DNA of 64,000 nucleotides from Adenanthera pavonina. Its lineage: Eukaryota > Streptophyta > Magnoliopsida > Fabales > Fabaceae. A program made the position numbers and the translations under genes. The number at the start of each line of letters is the position of its first letter. Within the stretch, counting starts at the first letter, position 1. Shown here piece by piece: positions 33,491 through 45,300 of this stretch. The stretch is taken from NCBI GenBank assembly GCA_026686845.1, contig JAIVEN010000003.1:5954501-6018500 (forward strand), written 5' to 3'. The notes under the pieces are model-generated. The model searched no databases. It was given only the letters and a program-made list of their open reading frames with translations, and was not told where the DNA came from.

Positions 33491-36336
33491 CAACTCTCTT
33501 TCTCCTCCTTTAACCATTCAACAGCTTTCTTAAATTAACTTAAGCATTTAAATCAGCTAGTCTCTTGACAGCATTCCTAATTAAAGTTTAATGCTATTGA
33601 TAGCATGGTCTCCTGTGTATTTGATTTAGTTTTACCAGTCATTTGCAGACGTAGTCAGAAGCTTTATATAAATGCACCATGTACAAGTAGATTAATAGGT
33701 TTTTAGCTATCCAATTGGAGAAAGAAATGGAGAGATTTTAGATCACTGCTTTTCAGGCTACCCCAATAGGGAACAAAACTCAGGGCAACACTCACCCTTC
33801 GCTCTAAGACAAATGACACTGATAGAACCAAATGTACCTTCAGGACCTTGGAAGCATGAAACCAGTAATGTAATTGAGGCAGATGGGAAAAAGGATAAGG
33901 GAAGAAAAATCGCTTTTTGTTGCGCGTGTGTGTATTGGAAAAATAACTTATCGGAAAGGTAGGACTAGATGACTTCCAAAAGGATATATTCCCGAGTTGT
34001 ACATATCCAGGATATAGACTTGCCCTGCCAGAAAATACTCAATTAGTCAGAGTAACAAATTCATATACCAGAAAGAGAGAAATTTTAGACCTTACCATCA
34101 TTCGTAAAGTCCCTTTCATGACCATTTCCTTGATGTGCATCAAGATCAATGATCATCACCCTGCATTTTTTTTTTGGGGAAAAAAAGAAGGTTACTAAAC
34201 AAGCATTACTTAGCAGTAAATAATAACTTGTAAATGTATAGATACCTTGATATATTTAATTGAACAGAAGCAAAACAGATGCATAGAGAAATATCCGCAT
34301 ACACACAAAATCCACCACCTTTTTCTGCTGAACAATGATGGAAACCTCCACCTATGTTAATGGCCCATCCTCTCTCCTTTGCAAGTTTTGCTGCCAATAT
34401 AGTTCCTCCAACCTGTCTAGAAAAGTAGTGAGACCCTAGTTTCAGAGAAGTTAAATGAACTACAAGAAATAAACAGTCACAGCACCTGCTTCCGAAATGG
34501 GAAGAGAACTTTTTGCTGCAGAAGACAATTGGGAAACAATGCCACAGGAGGGTCCTATGTTTATGTAATTTACATAAGTAAATAACATGCATCAATTGTA
34601 TGAAGCCTCAACAAATACCATTCAAACAGATGACAAGAACTCTGTAAAACTCAAACAAAACCATGTTTCCCAATGGAAACAACAAAAATAACAAAATCAA
34701 AAGACACACAAACCTACCATTGCAAGGTATCATATTTTTTGTAATATTTGAATATTGGTTTAGACCTATGATTCATTAGAAGATAGACAATGAGAACCAC
34801 CATTTTAGAAAAGGGGGCACTGATAAGTATAGAGGACAAGAAGTAAATAACTCAAGCCTCCAAGCCAATAGAAAATACCTCAATTATTACAGCAACTTTT
34901 GAACTGTTCTTCAGGCTATTCAAGTACAATTCTGAATGTACCTGGAAACAATGCAAAGAAAGCAAATTGACATGATGCATTTGACCAAAATAGACTAATT
35001 TTGTCAGATACGTTAACAATTTTTATTCTTTGGGAGGACGGGCAATGTATATTCAAATTCTATATGTGTCACTATGTGGCTTCTTTCATTAAACATAATC
35101 ACGTGTGGCAGCGTCCCTTAGGCATGTTAAGTAACAAAGCAATTACCACTAGAAGATCATCCTTGGAAGCTTCCAGGCGCTCAACAATACAATTTTTGTC
35201 TAGCATTCCATATGCAATGAGGAGTCGACAAATGTGCCCCCATTTAGATTAATCAAATGGGTGCCTGCATCACTGAGGTGACAGTCAAAGACAATAATGT
35301 ACCGGACAATATTATTGGCAACCAATATAAACCATCTTACTTAAGAAAAAGGTCATGTCAGTAGAGGAGATATTAAGAAAAACAAATATTACCCCTGCCC
35401 CCACCCACCAAGCATTTCAGCATCTAATTGTGGCTCAGCTAATTTTGCATTTGTTATCCATACAGTACAGATTACCGAAAACTAATGTGATGATATCAAG
35501 AATCTAGATTATATGCAGCTACTTTATCCTAAAGCATGCTAAGAAATTACAAACTTAGGCTATTTTTTATTTTAAAAAACAAGCGCGAATATATGAGCTC
35601 CCAGAAAGTCAATTAAATTATCAAAAGAGAAAGATAGTGGCTGGAAGCAAATGGATTTAAGCAACGAAAAGTATGATTTCTTACAATTTCTATATTCCCA
35701 GAAATGCTATATCGTACAACTTCGAGTAGATAACTGGAACCTGATCCGTCATATTCTCAGTCCAGAAGCTACATTTAAAGCGTACTCACAAGCACAAGTA
35801 TATCTAGGTTACCTTGAACTGAGGCACATCAAAGTAGAGCTTGCTTGAGAGGATACGGCTTCGTCGAAGAGCCTCTTCGCTCTTAGCTGTAGAAGAAGAA
35901 GGAGACAATGAGGAAAATCTAGAATTTCGGTGAAGATATCGGTAGAGAATGTGAGAAACTTTGATGGTGGCGACTGTGAACAACAAGAAAATAGCCGAGC
36001 CACGGAGATTCCGAGTCGACTCGGTAATAATACCCGGAATCAAATTCATTGAGCATCGGAGCTCGGCAAGTAACTTGCTCAAGGCCAGAATTCTCAACGT
36101 TCCGTTGTGTTGGTACGGTCATGCCATGTTCGGGGAGAAGCTTGTGTGCGATTCTCCGAGTGACACGTCGGACTACAGGCGATTCGATTCCACCGAGTCA
36201 GGCCCGTAATCAGAGTTTGGAATTCCAGGGCCCATATTCTTCGGCCTGAGTGTTAAACTGTCCAATAAATATAAGAATCGAATTTAACCGCTTTTTCATT
36301 TATAATCACAAACTCTTAAAAAAAAACTCATAATAA

Positions 36337-36565
36337 TACTCTCTTTAATTCTAAATATAGAGTATTTTACTCTAATTCTAAATATAAAAATTTTACAATA
36401 TATGAGATAGTATTTATTATACATTTAAAAAAATCTCTATTTAATGTATTCAAATAAAGAGATTAAATAAGAGTATTTTTAAAAAAATATTATAATTTTT
36501 AAAAAAATTAAGATAGTGATTTAATTAAAAGGATTTTATATTAAAAATAAAAATAGGGAGAGGTA
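36337..36565. mobile_element. Stowaway-like MITE
   Basis: Left end ACTCTCTTTAATTCTAAATA, right end inverted ACCTCTCCCTATTTTTATTT. The interior (TTTAAAAAAATATTATAATT, AAATAAAGAGATTAAATAAG) matches the element at 40363-40603. It carries an extra partial repeat of its left end. Confidence 0.6.
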
Positions 36566-37256
36566 TATGTTACACCTAACAAACTACTAACAATTAACTC
36601 TGACTATTAGAGACTATTAAATGAACAAGAATGTGATTGGCAAAAAAAAAAATGGAAGATGAACAAGAATGTGATATAACTAAACTGATCTGAATTATCT
36701 GTTACAGCAAGAAAAAACAAAAAAGAAAAAAGAAAATCCTTGATATTAATGACAAATTTTTTTCACAGTCAATAGTATTTTAAATATCAATAAAAATTTA
36801 AATATTAAATAATCTAAATATTTAGTAAGGATGAGAACGCAATATTCTATCCAATGATAGTACATCGAATGCTCAAAATTGAAGAATCATCATATCACGC
36901 AAGAATCATGTACCAAGGGAAAGCAGAAGTCCCCTCGCTCTTTATTTAGTCAAATTGCTAATATATTATGTTGCACCAAAACCTTATCAACATTTTTTAC
37001 CAAAAAATAAAGGGAAAATTATATTGAAGGACCTGTAGGAATTAATATTTAACGTGAAGGGCCATGAAAATTATAATTAGTTTAAAGGACCAACAAATTA
37101 AAAAACATGCCTACTTGACTATTACACCCCAGGAACTATTTGTTTCTTTGACTGACTTAACAACTACTTCAAGCAGGAACTTCTCCCATTTAATGACTTC
37201 AAATCATTACTAAAATGGGATTCTAAAGTTGAGATCTTTCTGAGTAATTCACCACA

Positions 37257-39195
37257 ATAAAAAATATTTTCTGATTGGCAATTCTTTTCTTTTTAGTGAC
37301 ATGGTTGGCATTTCAAATCATACATTTATTTATTGTATCTGAATTTTTCATCTTAGATTTAAATATGTTTATCCGAAGTTAAATCCTCTAGTCATTTGGT
37401 TTAATTACCAGGAGATTAGGGGATGTAATAGGAAATGATGTAAGTAAAATACAAATGAATTTATTTGACAAGACATTGGGGATGATGTGAAATAGATTTA
37501 TTTTATATATTTAATTAAATGCAAATATAATTGGAATGACTAAAATGCCCCCTATGTTACAAAAAAATTCCTTCCCTCCTCCTCTTTCTTCTTTCGGTAT
37601 CACCATTGGTGTTCAAAACAACAGCATTTCCATCACCGATGAGTCATACATCACCAAAACAAAAAAAATCAACATGAACCAAATTTGGAAATATAGAAAA
37701 TGGAAGAGCAAAAATCCTTGACCTTCATCAATGATGCCCGAGCTTACTGCTTTGAATCCCTCGTACCCTCCAAAGAAGCAAATTTGTATCAATGGTGATA
37801 ACGAAGCAGCAAGTTGACAAACTAAAAAAAGAAAGCAAATTCTAAGTTCTAACAATGAAGTAGATAAATCATTTCCAAGATAGCTTGAAGAAAAGTCCTC
37901 AAATCCCTCGTACCCATCAAATTCCTTGTAGATCTGGGAGGTTCATGGTGATTTGGAAGGTATAGATATAGGAGGTTTGTGGGTTGTCGACAGCTTGGAG
38001 GAAGTGTTGAAGCTGTGACAGTGGAGGACTGACGGTGATTGGGGATGCCGAAGGTGGAGGGACAAAGGTCGATAAGAAAGAAGATGGAGGAAGTGACGAA
38101 ATAAAAAATATTTTGTGATTGGCAATTCTTTTTTTTTTTGTGACATGATTGGCGTTTCAAACCATACATTTATTATATCTGAATATTTCATCTTAGACCT
38201 AAATATGATTATCCGAAGTTAAACCCTCCAGCTGTTTAGTTCAATTACCAAGGTTAGGGATGTAATGGGAAATTATGTAAATAAAATACAGAGAAATTTG
38301 TTTGGTAAGAAACTGGGGATGATGTGAAATATACTTATTTTATATATTAATTAAATGCAAATATAATTGAAATGGCTAAAATGCTCCCTATGTTGCAAAA
38401 AAATTCCTTCCCTCATCCTCTTTCTTCTTTTGGCATCACCACTGGCATTCAAAACAGCAACATCTCTGTCACCGATAAGTCATACATCACCAAAATAGAA
38501 AAAAAAAAAAAAGAACATAAACTAGATTCGGAAAGATAGAAGATGGAAGAGCAAAAGTCCTTGAGCTTCATCGAAGATGTCTGAGCTCGTTGCTTTGAAT
38601 CCCTTATACCCTCCAAAGAAGCAAATCTACATCAATGGCGGCAACGAAGCAGCAAGTTGACAAACTAAAAGGAGAAAGAAAATTTCAGGTTCTAACAGCA
38701 AAGTAGATAAATTATCTCCAAGACAGCTTTGAGGAAAGTCCTCAAATCCCTCATACCCATTGAATCCCTTGTAGATTTGGGAGGTTCATGGTGATCTGGA
38801 AAGTGTAAATCTAAGATGTTTGTGGGTTGTTGACAGCTTGGAGGAAGGGCCGAAGCTGCGACAATGGAGGACATATGGTGGTTGAGGATGCCAGAGGTGG
38901 ATGACGCCAAAGGTGGAGGGACAAAGGTCAGTGAGAGAGAAGATGGAGGAAGGAGAGCGCTGTGATTTTTAATTTTGATAAGAGTACTAAAGTTTTTTTG
39001 TCCCTCATTTACATCTCTATAATTCATATTGCATAGGTTTTTGAGTGTAAAGCTAATTATATGGAGCTGTAAATGACTTCATGTATGTAATTCAAATCCT
39101 ATGATAATTAGCAAACCAAATGTGTATACCCATGTGATGTAAAATCATTTACATTCCCTCACACATCCAGTAAAGTAAACGAATCAAACAGGGTG
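37257..39195. repeat. Tandemly duplicated non-coding repeat, period about 844 bp
   Basis: Unit 1 (37257-38100) and unit 2 (38101 to about 38960) align over their length. Shared landmarks include ATAAAAAATATTTT...GATTGGCAATTCTTTT (37257 and 38101), TTATCCGAAGTTAAA (about 37370 and 38210), GGGGATGATGTGAAATA, AATTCCTTCCCTC, and GGAGGTTCATGGTGATTTGG-like blocks. About 235 further bases (38961-39195) end in an AAACAGGGTGTTATA-like edge. The minus strand of both units has open frames with shared residues (RDLRTFL, PSCRQPTN / PSCQQPTN). These look like repeat by-products, but a decayed coding origin is possible. Probably a non-autonomous DNA element that duplicated internally. Confidence 0.7.
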
Positions 39196-40362
39196 TTATA
39201 ACTTGTCCAATTCCTGAGCACAATTGAATTCTCACTCAACTTATGGGGAATTTTTTTATTTTTAGAGAGTATTTATCAATCATTTCTAAAATTTTGTATG
39301 TTCATATGTAACTTTATTTGGATTGTGGCAGGCCTAGGCATTATTTCAAAGCTTCTGCAACTTTAATTCATCCTCGTGCATGAATCTTGGATCTACGCCT
39401 CAAGAGAAAGGTTGGATGAAATTGATTTTTAACTTGATGCTTATATGAGATGAGCAATGGTGGAATGGGACAGTAAAGCCACCTGTGAAGAAAGCTGGAT
39501 TTATTTCAAATAAAGAGGTAATTAATAGTGTGGCGCCTGTGGACATGGGGTTCATTTGCAGAAAATTTTCAAAGTTATGGGCTTATAGAAGTCAATTTGA
39601 TATTTTTTATTCTTTTGGTCCTCCTGCCTGATTATAAGTTTTAAGATCTTTCGTAATAAACATCAGCCCAATAGGTCCTCAAGTATAATTTTTCCAAAAA
39701 TAAAACTTTATCAACATTTAATCATAGAATGCCTCTCCTATTCTTATTCCACACATGCATTGCCGTGAACCAAACGTGTCATTAATTTCGTGACTTTGCC
39801 ATACATTCGTCATCATTCATTTAATGTGGATGGAACGATATTATAAATTCGAAGACTAGAGGAGGGAAATGGACAAGAAGACTGATAAATGAATTCACTT
39901 TTTCTTAAAAAAAAAATTATCTGTTCCCAATGTTCCAGTTGAAATATATATTTTTCAATATATTAAATGTTTTTATTAGTAATCTAATAATTCTTCTGGC
40001 CAAAAAAATATTAGTATTCTAATAATTCAAAGCTATTGAATTTTTTTCTTAAAAAATATCAGATTTTGATCTATAAATTTATCAATAAATTTAACGTTAT
40101 TTTAACGTTATAAATTTATCAGTAAATAGTAATTAATTAAATTACCTATAAGAAAAACTATCGTTAACTTTCATTTTATTTACATAAATTCAGCTAAAAC
40201 CTATTTAAATGATTTTTTTGTATGAATTAATAAATGGACTCTTTAAACAAACAAAAAATTATAAAATTAGTCCGTAGTTCTTCATTTAAAATTGTCTATT
40301 GAATAATAACGTTAAGTGCAAGATCTCAATTGAATTTTGCTTTGACGATTTAATAACCCTTA

Positions 40363-40603
40363 CTCCCTCTGATTCTAATATAGAGTATTTTGCTCTCATT
40401 TTCAACTTTTTATAATATTTATAACGTATTTTTAAAATATATTCATATTTCATATATTTAAAAAGAGATAAAAAGATTAAATAATGATAATTTTAAAAAA
40501 ATATTATAATTTTTAAAAAAATTAATGTATTTAACTAAATAACTCTGATTCTCACTTTTAATCAATATAATTCAGTTAAAATAATTTTAAGGATCGGGGA
40601 AAG
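40363..40603. mobile_element. Stowaway-like MITE (241 bp) with TA duplication
   Basis: Left end CTCCCTCTGATTCTAATATA, right end inverted CTTTCCCCGATCCTTAAAAT, flanked by TA at 40361-40362 and 40604-40605. The interior matches the copy at 36337-36565. Confidence 0.7.
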
Positions 40604-41467
40604 TAATAATTGATTTTATTCATCTAATTAAAAAAATGTTAATTAATAATTAATAGACAAGTAAAATCAAATGTCAAAAGAAAAGATATAGGAAATGAAT
40701 AGAATTAAGAAGATACCCATCAATTTCTCCATCGGATAGCGACTGACGAGCTGGATGCTGCCTCAATCCACCTGGGGGCACGAGTTTGGATAACTTTCGA
40801 GTTTCGATTCACGTAGGATAATAAACATTTTATAAAGAAAGAAATTCGAAAAAAAAAATTTTATACACGTTCTTATCACTTATTTTTTTTGGGCCCAACT
40901 ACTCCTATCGCCCTCCACAATTGCTAAAAAAAAAACAAATTTTATACACGTTCTTATCACTCAGGATGAAAGTGGCATACCAGCGCATAAAAAAAATAGT
41001 CGCATACTCACATTAGACTCATTGACCAAGGAAAAAAAAAGTAGCATTATTGTAGAGTTACTGGAGTACTATTTAACTCGGACCATTGTTTTTTTAATTT
41101 TAAAAATTCAATTTTAAAAAGCTTAATTTTAATTCATGCGCAAAGATATTAAGATAAACATGCGAAGGAAATCTTGATCAGTAAATGTCAGTGTCTCACA
41201 GACATGTCATGTGACATGATCCCGTGTCCATTAGTCCTTCCTAGCGCTTAGGCCATGCGTTAGCACTTACAGCAGGACATCACCGGGTCCCACCATCTAC
41301 GGCCAAAACGCGAAAGAGACCCGACGAGATTCTCCCTCCGATGGGAGATTTTATAATAAGAGGGTGAGCCACTGTGACGGAGAGAAACTGAGAAACACAT
41401 TTAGAGTTGTGAAGAACAGGGAGAAGGGGGAAGGGTTAAAGATTCTCATGAGTTTCCACAGACACCC

Positions 41468-42302
41468 ATGAATCCTTCAGTAAGTGAACAAATTCTCACT
41501 TTGTATCATAATCTCTATCTCGGGTCTCTGTAGACATGAATTGTCCCTAATTGTTTAGTTTTGTTCATCGATTATCAATTTATTTATTGCGCCGTAATTT
41601 TGATTGAACAGGGATTGGGTTTATTGAGGATAGGGGATCGAATGCGCGGGACACTCGTTCCATATATAGCCATACTCGAGGCTCTGATATTCGCTCTGAC
41701 CGATTGTTTCCATTTTCGGCCATGCGTCCAGAAACGCCGCTACGGTCCAAGAGACGTGGTGAAGTTGGCTGGCGAAACCAGTTGTAATTCCTTCGTTCTT
41801 CCCAATGATTCAATCAAGTAGCTCGATAGTTTTTTCTTTTTTCGTTTTACTTTTCTTTTTTGGATCAGATCATGGTTTATTTTGTTACAAATTGAATTCA
41901 TTTCATTGGGAGAGAGCATCATACTTCACATTTCCTATTATAACTCATATTTATTTATTTCACGTATATTTAAAAAATTAATTAAAAATTTTAATTTTTT
42001 AAAAATTATTTTAATTTTTTAAAATTATTTCAATTAAATTATAAATCATTTTAAATATATTTTTTAATCTATTCCTACTATAACTCTTTTAGATATTCTC
42101 AATAAAAAATAAATATTAAATTATAATTTTATAAAATAATTTATATTTTGAAATCTTAACCCTTAAAAAAAATATAAAACCTTAATCCTTAAAAAATGTT
42201 TTACAATAAAAAATACAGGAGTATAAAAAAGAGAGGTTATCAGCGCGTCCTATGTTCCATCTTTATCTCTAAATCCATTTTCTATTTATTTCTATCTCTT
42301 CA

Positions 42303-42341
<39 letters not shown>

Positions 42342-45300
42342 AAGATTCTCCCATTAACTATCTTCGAACAAAATAACTGTACTTCCTGGGTAAATCCCAT
42401 TTGTTATTCTTTTTAACTAGATTTCTCTCTTCGCGTGCAGAGAAATATGGAAATATTTTATTTAATTTTAAAATATATTAAATTAAAAAAGAATCGTATT
42501 ATTAATACTCCTATCTAAAAAAATTAAATAATGTTAATTAAAATTAATATAGATTTTTCTAATTATTGTTGAATTATTTATTTTTATTACTTTTTTAAGT
42601 AAAGGCTGCAAAGTCTTTTTATACTTTTAAATTGTTTTTTTTATTTTTTTAAATATCCGATGGGAGGTCAAGTCTACGCATTATTGTACTTCTCTATATT
42701 GAACAAAATAAAGAAAAAGACCTATTATAAATGTTTTTAATTATATTAGTATTTGTTTGAGGCATTTTAAATAGATTTTATGTGAGTATGAAAAAATTGT
42801 TCATTATGAAAATTTTTCAAGTAAATGGGTGTGATTCAGGGGTTGAAGAAAGTTTTTTACCCTCCGATCTTGGGTTCAGGGACGACGATTATTGTACTCT
42901 ACTCATTTTGGCAATCCCTATTATTAAATTGGATATAGTGCCTCTTTAGATTTTAAGTTGCATCAATAATCATTTATGAAATACTATAAGTGATTATAGG
43001 ATGGAGTTCTCTAATGAAAAGATCACCACAGTAATCATTTATTGGTAACTTAGATGATTATTTGGTAACTAGATAGAAATTACTTATAATAATTACTTAT
43101 TCTCTCATAATATTTTTTTTATTTTTATTTTTTCATTATTTATCCAATAACTACTTAAACTCTCATAATTTAAATATATTTTTTCTCAATATTATTTATG
43201 AGGTAAAAACATCTAAACACAAATTATTTATCCTTATAATGAATACTTATTTATTTTTATAATTAATTATAGATAAGTTAATTCAAACCTGCTTATAATA
43301 TGATGTGATGTTAATTTCTTATTATAATATCCTGTTGTTCATGTGGACAATGTTTTAGGCTCATGTGAAATTGTCAGCTGTGTGGTTAATCACTCTATGT
43401 CCCTATCATTTGTCATTGAAAGAAATTGTTAAAGATGGCAGGGTGGGCTACTAGCCTTGACAAACAACTAAATATGCATTCAGTGCTTACCAAATTGATA
43501 TGTATCGAATGCTCATCAAAATCTAGATTGTTCAAATCAAAATTGGATGATTTAAATTTAATTTTATTTTAATATTATATATTTTATTTTATTATATGCA
43601 GAATGTAAAATAAAAATAATTTTATAATTGTCACTTTTTAAAAATGATATTATCATTGAAAAAATCAAAATAAAAAATTTTTAAACTGGATCATCTAGAT
43701 TAAAACTGGGTGATTCAAATCTTGTCTAGATGATAACATGGTACCGATGCAAATTCAGAGACAACTTGTATTGCTTTTATGATGGACCTACTAATGGGGT
43801 TCAAGACTCTATTTTCTATCCCCACAGAAGAGGCTACTTTCGCAATTTTAGTAAAATCTTCCCCTCCATAAGAACACCCTGATCACCTATTCTCTGTCTC
43901 AATACAAACTTTGAATATTCGCAATCTTACTTTGAGTTTTTTTTTTGGCCAAGCAGTTACTCTGAGTTTAATGATTAAAGAATGGGTGAATTTGCCTTTC
44001 TTTTTCTGTTATGCGTACCTTTTTTTTCCTGGTTTACAATGGAGGAAATACAACTCAAGCATTAAATGAGTACAGAAAGCATTATTAGAAATGAGACTCC
44101 GTCATTTTATGTATACTTTTTGAATAATTAAATCTGTATTCTATTGTATCTCAGACTCCTTATGAGCCCCTTGAGTGATAAATAATAGATTTAAATGATT
44201 AATTTTGCTTCTGGCAATAATGCAGTTACTGTAAATGAAGTGGAGGCATTGTTTGAGCTGTTTAAGAAATTAAGTAGCTCAATAATTGATGATGGTGTGA
44301 TTCACAAGGTAATTTGATCTGTCAAATGGAGTGGACATTGATGGTTTCTATGCTCAAATATCAGTGTTTACTGCTTCTGCTCTTGTTCTCTTCTATATTT
44401 GGCTCTGATTACTAGATGTTTCTTTTGGGTTGAGTTTGTGTGATTCTGTCCATGTTTGTCTTTGTGTGAGAGGTAGAGATTCGCAAGTCATTCCAGACAA
44501 CTCCCTAGTTGCCTGGGTTGATGATTAATGGACAGTATGTTGGTGCCCTGCTTTGAAGTTTGAGTATTTTGGTTATTCTTATTCGTTCAGCTTAGCTGGT
44601 GGAGAGATTAACATAACCCTAGAAATAGGCTGTGTCAAACTCTTGATATCTAAGAATTTTTAAATCATCATTAATCTTTGCAGAACAATTGTTTGAGTTA
44701 TATCTAGATTAACTGGTTGTAGCATATGATGCTAAAGCTTGATAGGGTGAATTTTGTGGCTCTGCTAGTAGAATTGAAGTATTAGTATCTATAAAAGCTA
44801 CTTAGTTTCTGAACTAGCAGCGTTTACATATGCTTCCGTCTTCCCCCGCTAAAGATAAAAAATCTGCAGCTGAAAAATTAAGTATATTAATACTGTAATT
44901 ATCAATATGAATCTATTTTTTAATTGGGATCCAAAAGCATTAGAATCTTGTATAAATCATAATATAGTCAACACAAACTGAGGGTTGGATTCTATCCAAG
45001 ATGCTGTAGCTACAATACAATCATGTGTGTTTTTTCTATTGTAGGAGGAGCTTCAGTTGGCAATATTTCATACCCCACACAGAGAAAATCTTTTCCTGGA
45101 TCGAGTGAGCAATTCTTATATTTTTCAGCCACCACCTTTTCATCATGCTAGTTGCTATTAGAAGTGATCCCATTTAGTGGACTGAATGCATGAAAATAAA
45201 CAACATCAATTAGCATAGCAATATAGATGTTTAACTTTTTCTTCTTTAATAGATTTTGTTTGCTTCATGTTGAGCTGTAAGCTTTAGTTTCCAGCCTTAC

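Larger units (their letters stand above)
29657..36097 (-). pseudogene. Class IV histone deacetylase (HDA2/HDAC11-like), probable pseudogene
   Basis: Recognisable exons in transcript order: 36097-35813, 35740-35685, 35264-35147, 34941-34879, 34554-34486, 34412-34246, 34163-34096, 34024 to about 33975, 30846-30796, 30553-30467, 30281-30193, 29757-29657. The encoded family is a zinc hydrolase removing acetyl groups from lysines. Matches include SRILSSKLYFDVPQFK, VGGTILAAKLAKERGWAINI, GGGFHHCSAEKGGGFCVYAD, AHQGNGHE, ELVVYNAGTDILDGDPLG and GGYMKSSAGVIADSM. Lesions: GIEKL reads GI-stop-KL (TAG, 35690-35692); HPFDSSKW reads HPFD-stop-SKW (TAA, 35249-35251); one extra base in the exon at 30193-30281 shifts KVFRFARERKVP out of frame; an extra Asp codon gives DLDDAHQGNGH; the DYEARRFIDQKVEV-type segment after NSGIYPF is not found. 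The exon at 30796 has a GC donor (GAG|GCATGT). Intron 8 holds a LINE. Start chosen at 36097; 36049 is an alternative. Family certain, inactivation likely. Confidence 0.85.
36098..41467. other. Repeat-rich intergenic spacer between HDA2-like and CBL10 genes
   Basis: 36098-36250 is the upstream side of the HDA2-like locus; overlapping open frames there show no domain. Then follow a MITE (36337), a tandemly duplicated repeat (37257-39195), AT-rich sequence, a second MITE (40363), and about 41220-41467 the promoter and leader of CBL10. The leader has a short upstream frame starting ATGAGTTTCCAC near 41448. No other gene was recognised. Confidence 0.6.

Noticed and set aside
35919..36249. Three overlapping open frames on both strands at the HDA2-like first exon
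   Set aside because: They are shadows of the HDA2-like first exon and its leader; none shows a domain.
41561..41611. Long open frame giving CBL10 an N-terminal extension MFIDYQFIYCAV
   Set aside because: This part ends in TTGAACAG, a good splice acceptor, and the GTAAGT donor at 41480 gives an in-phase short first exon. The extension is probably intron.
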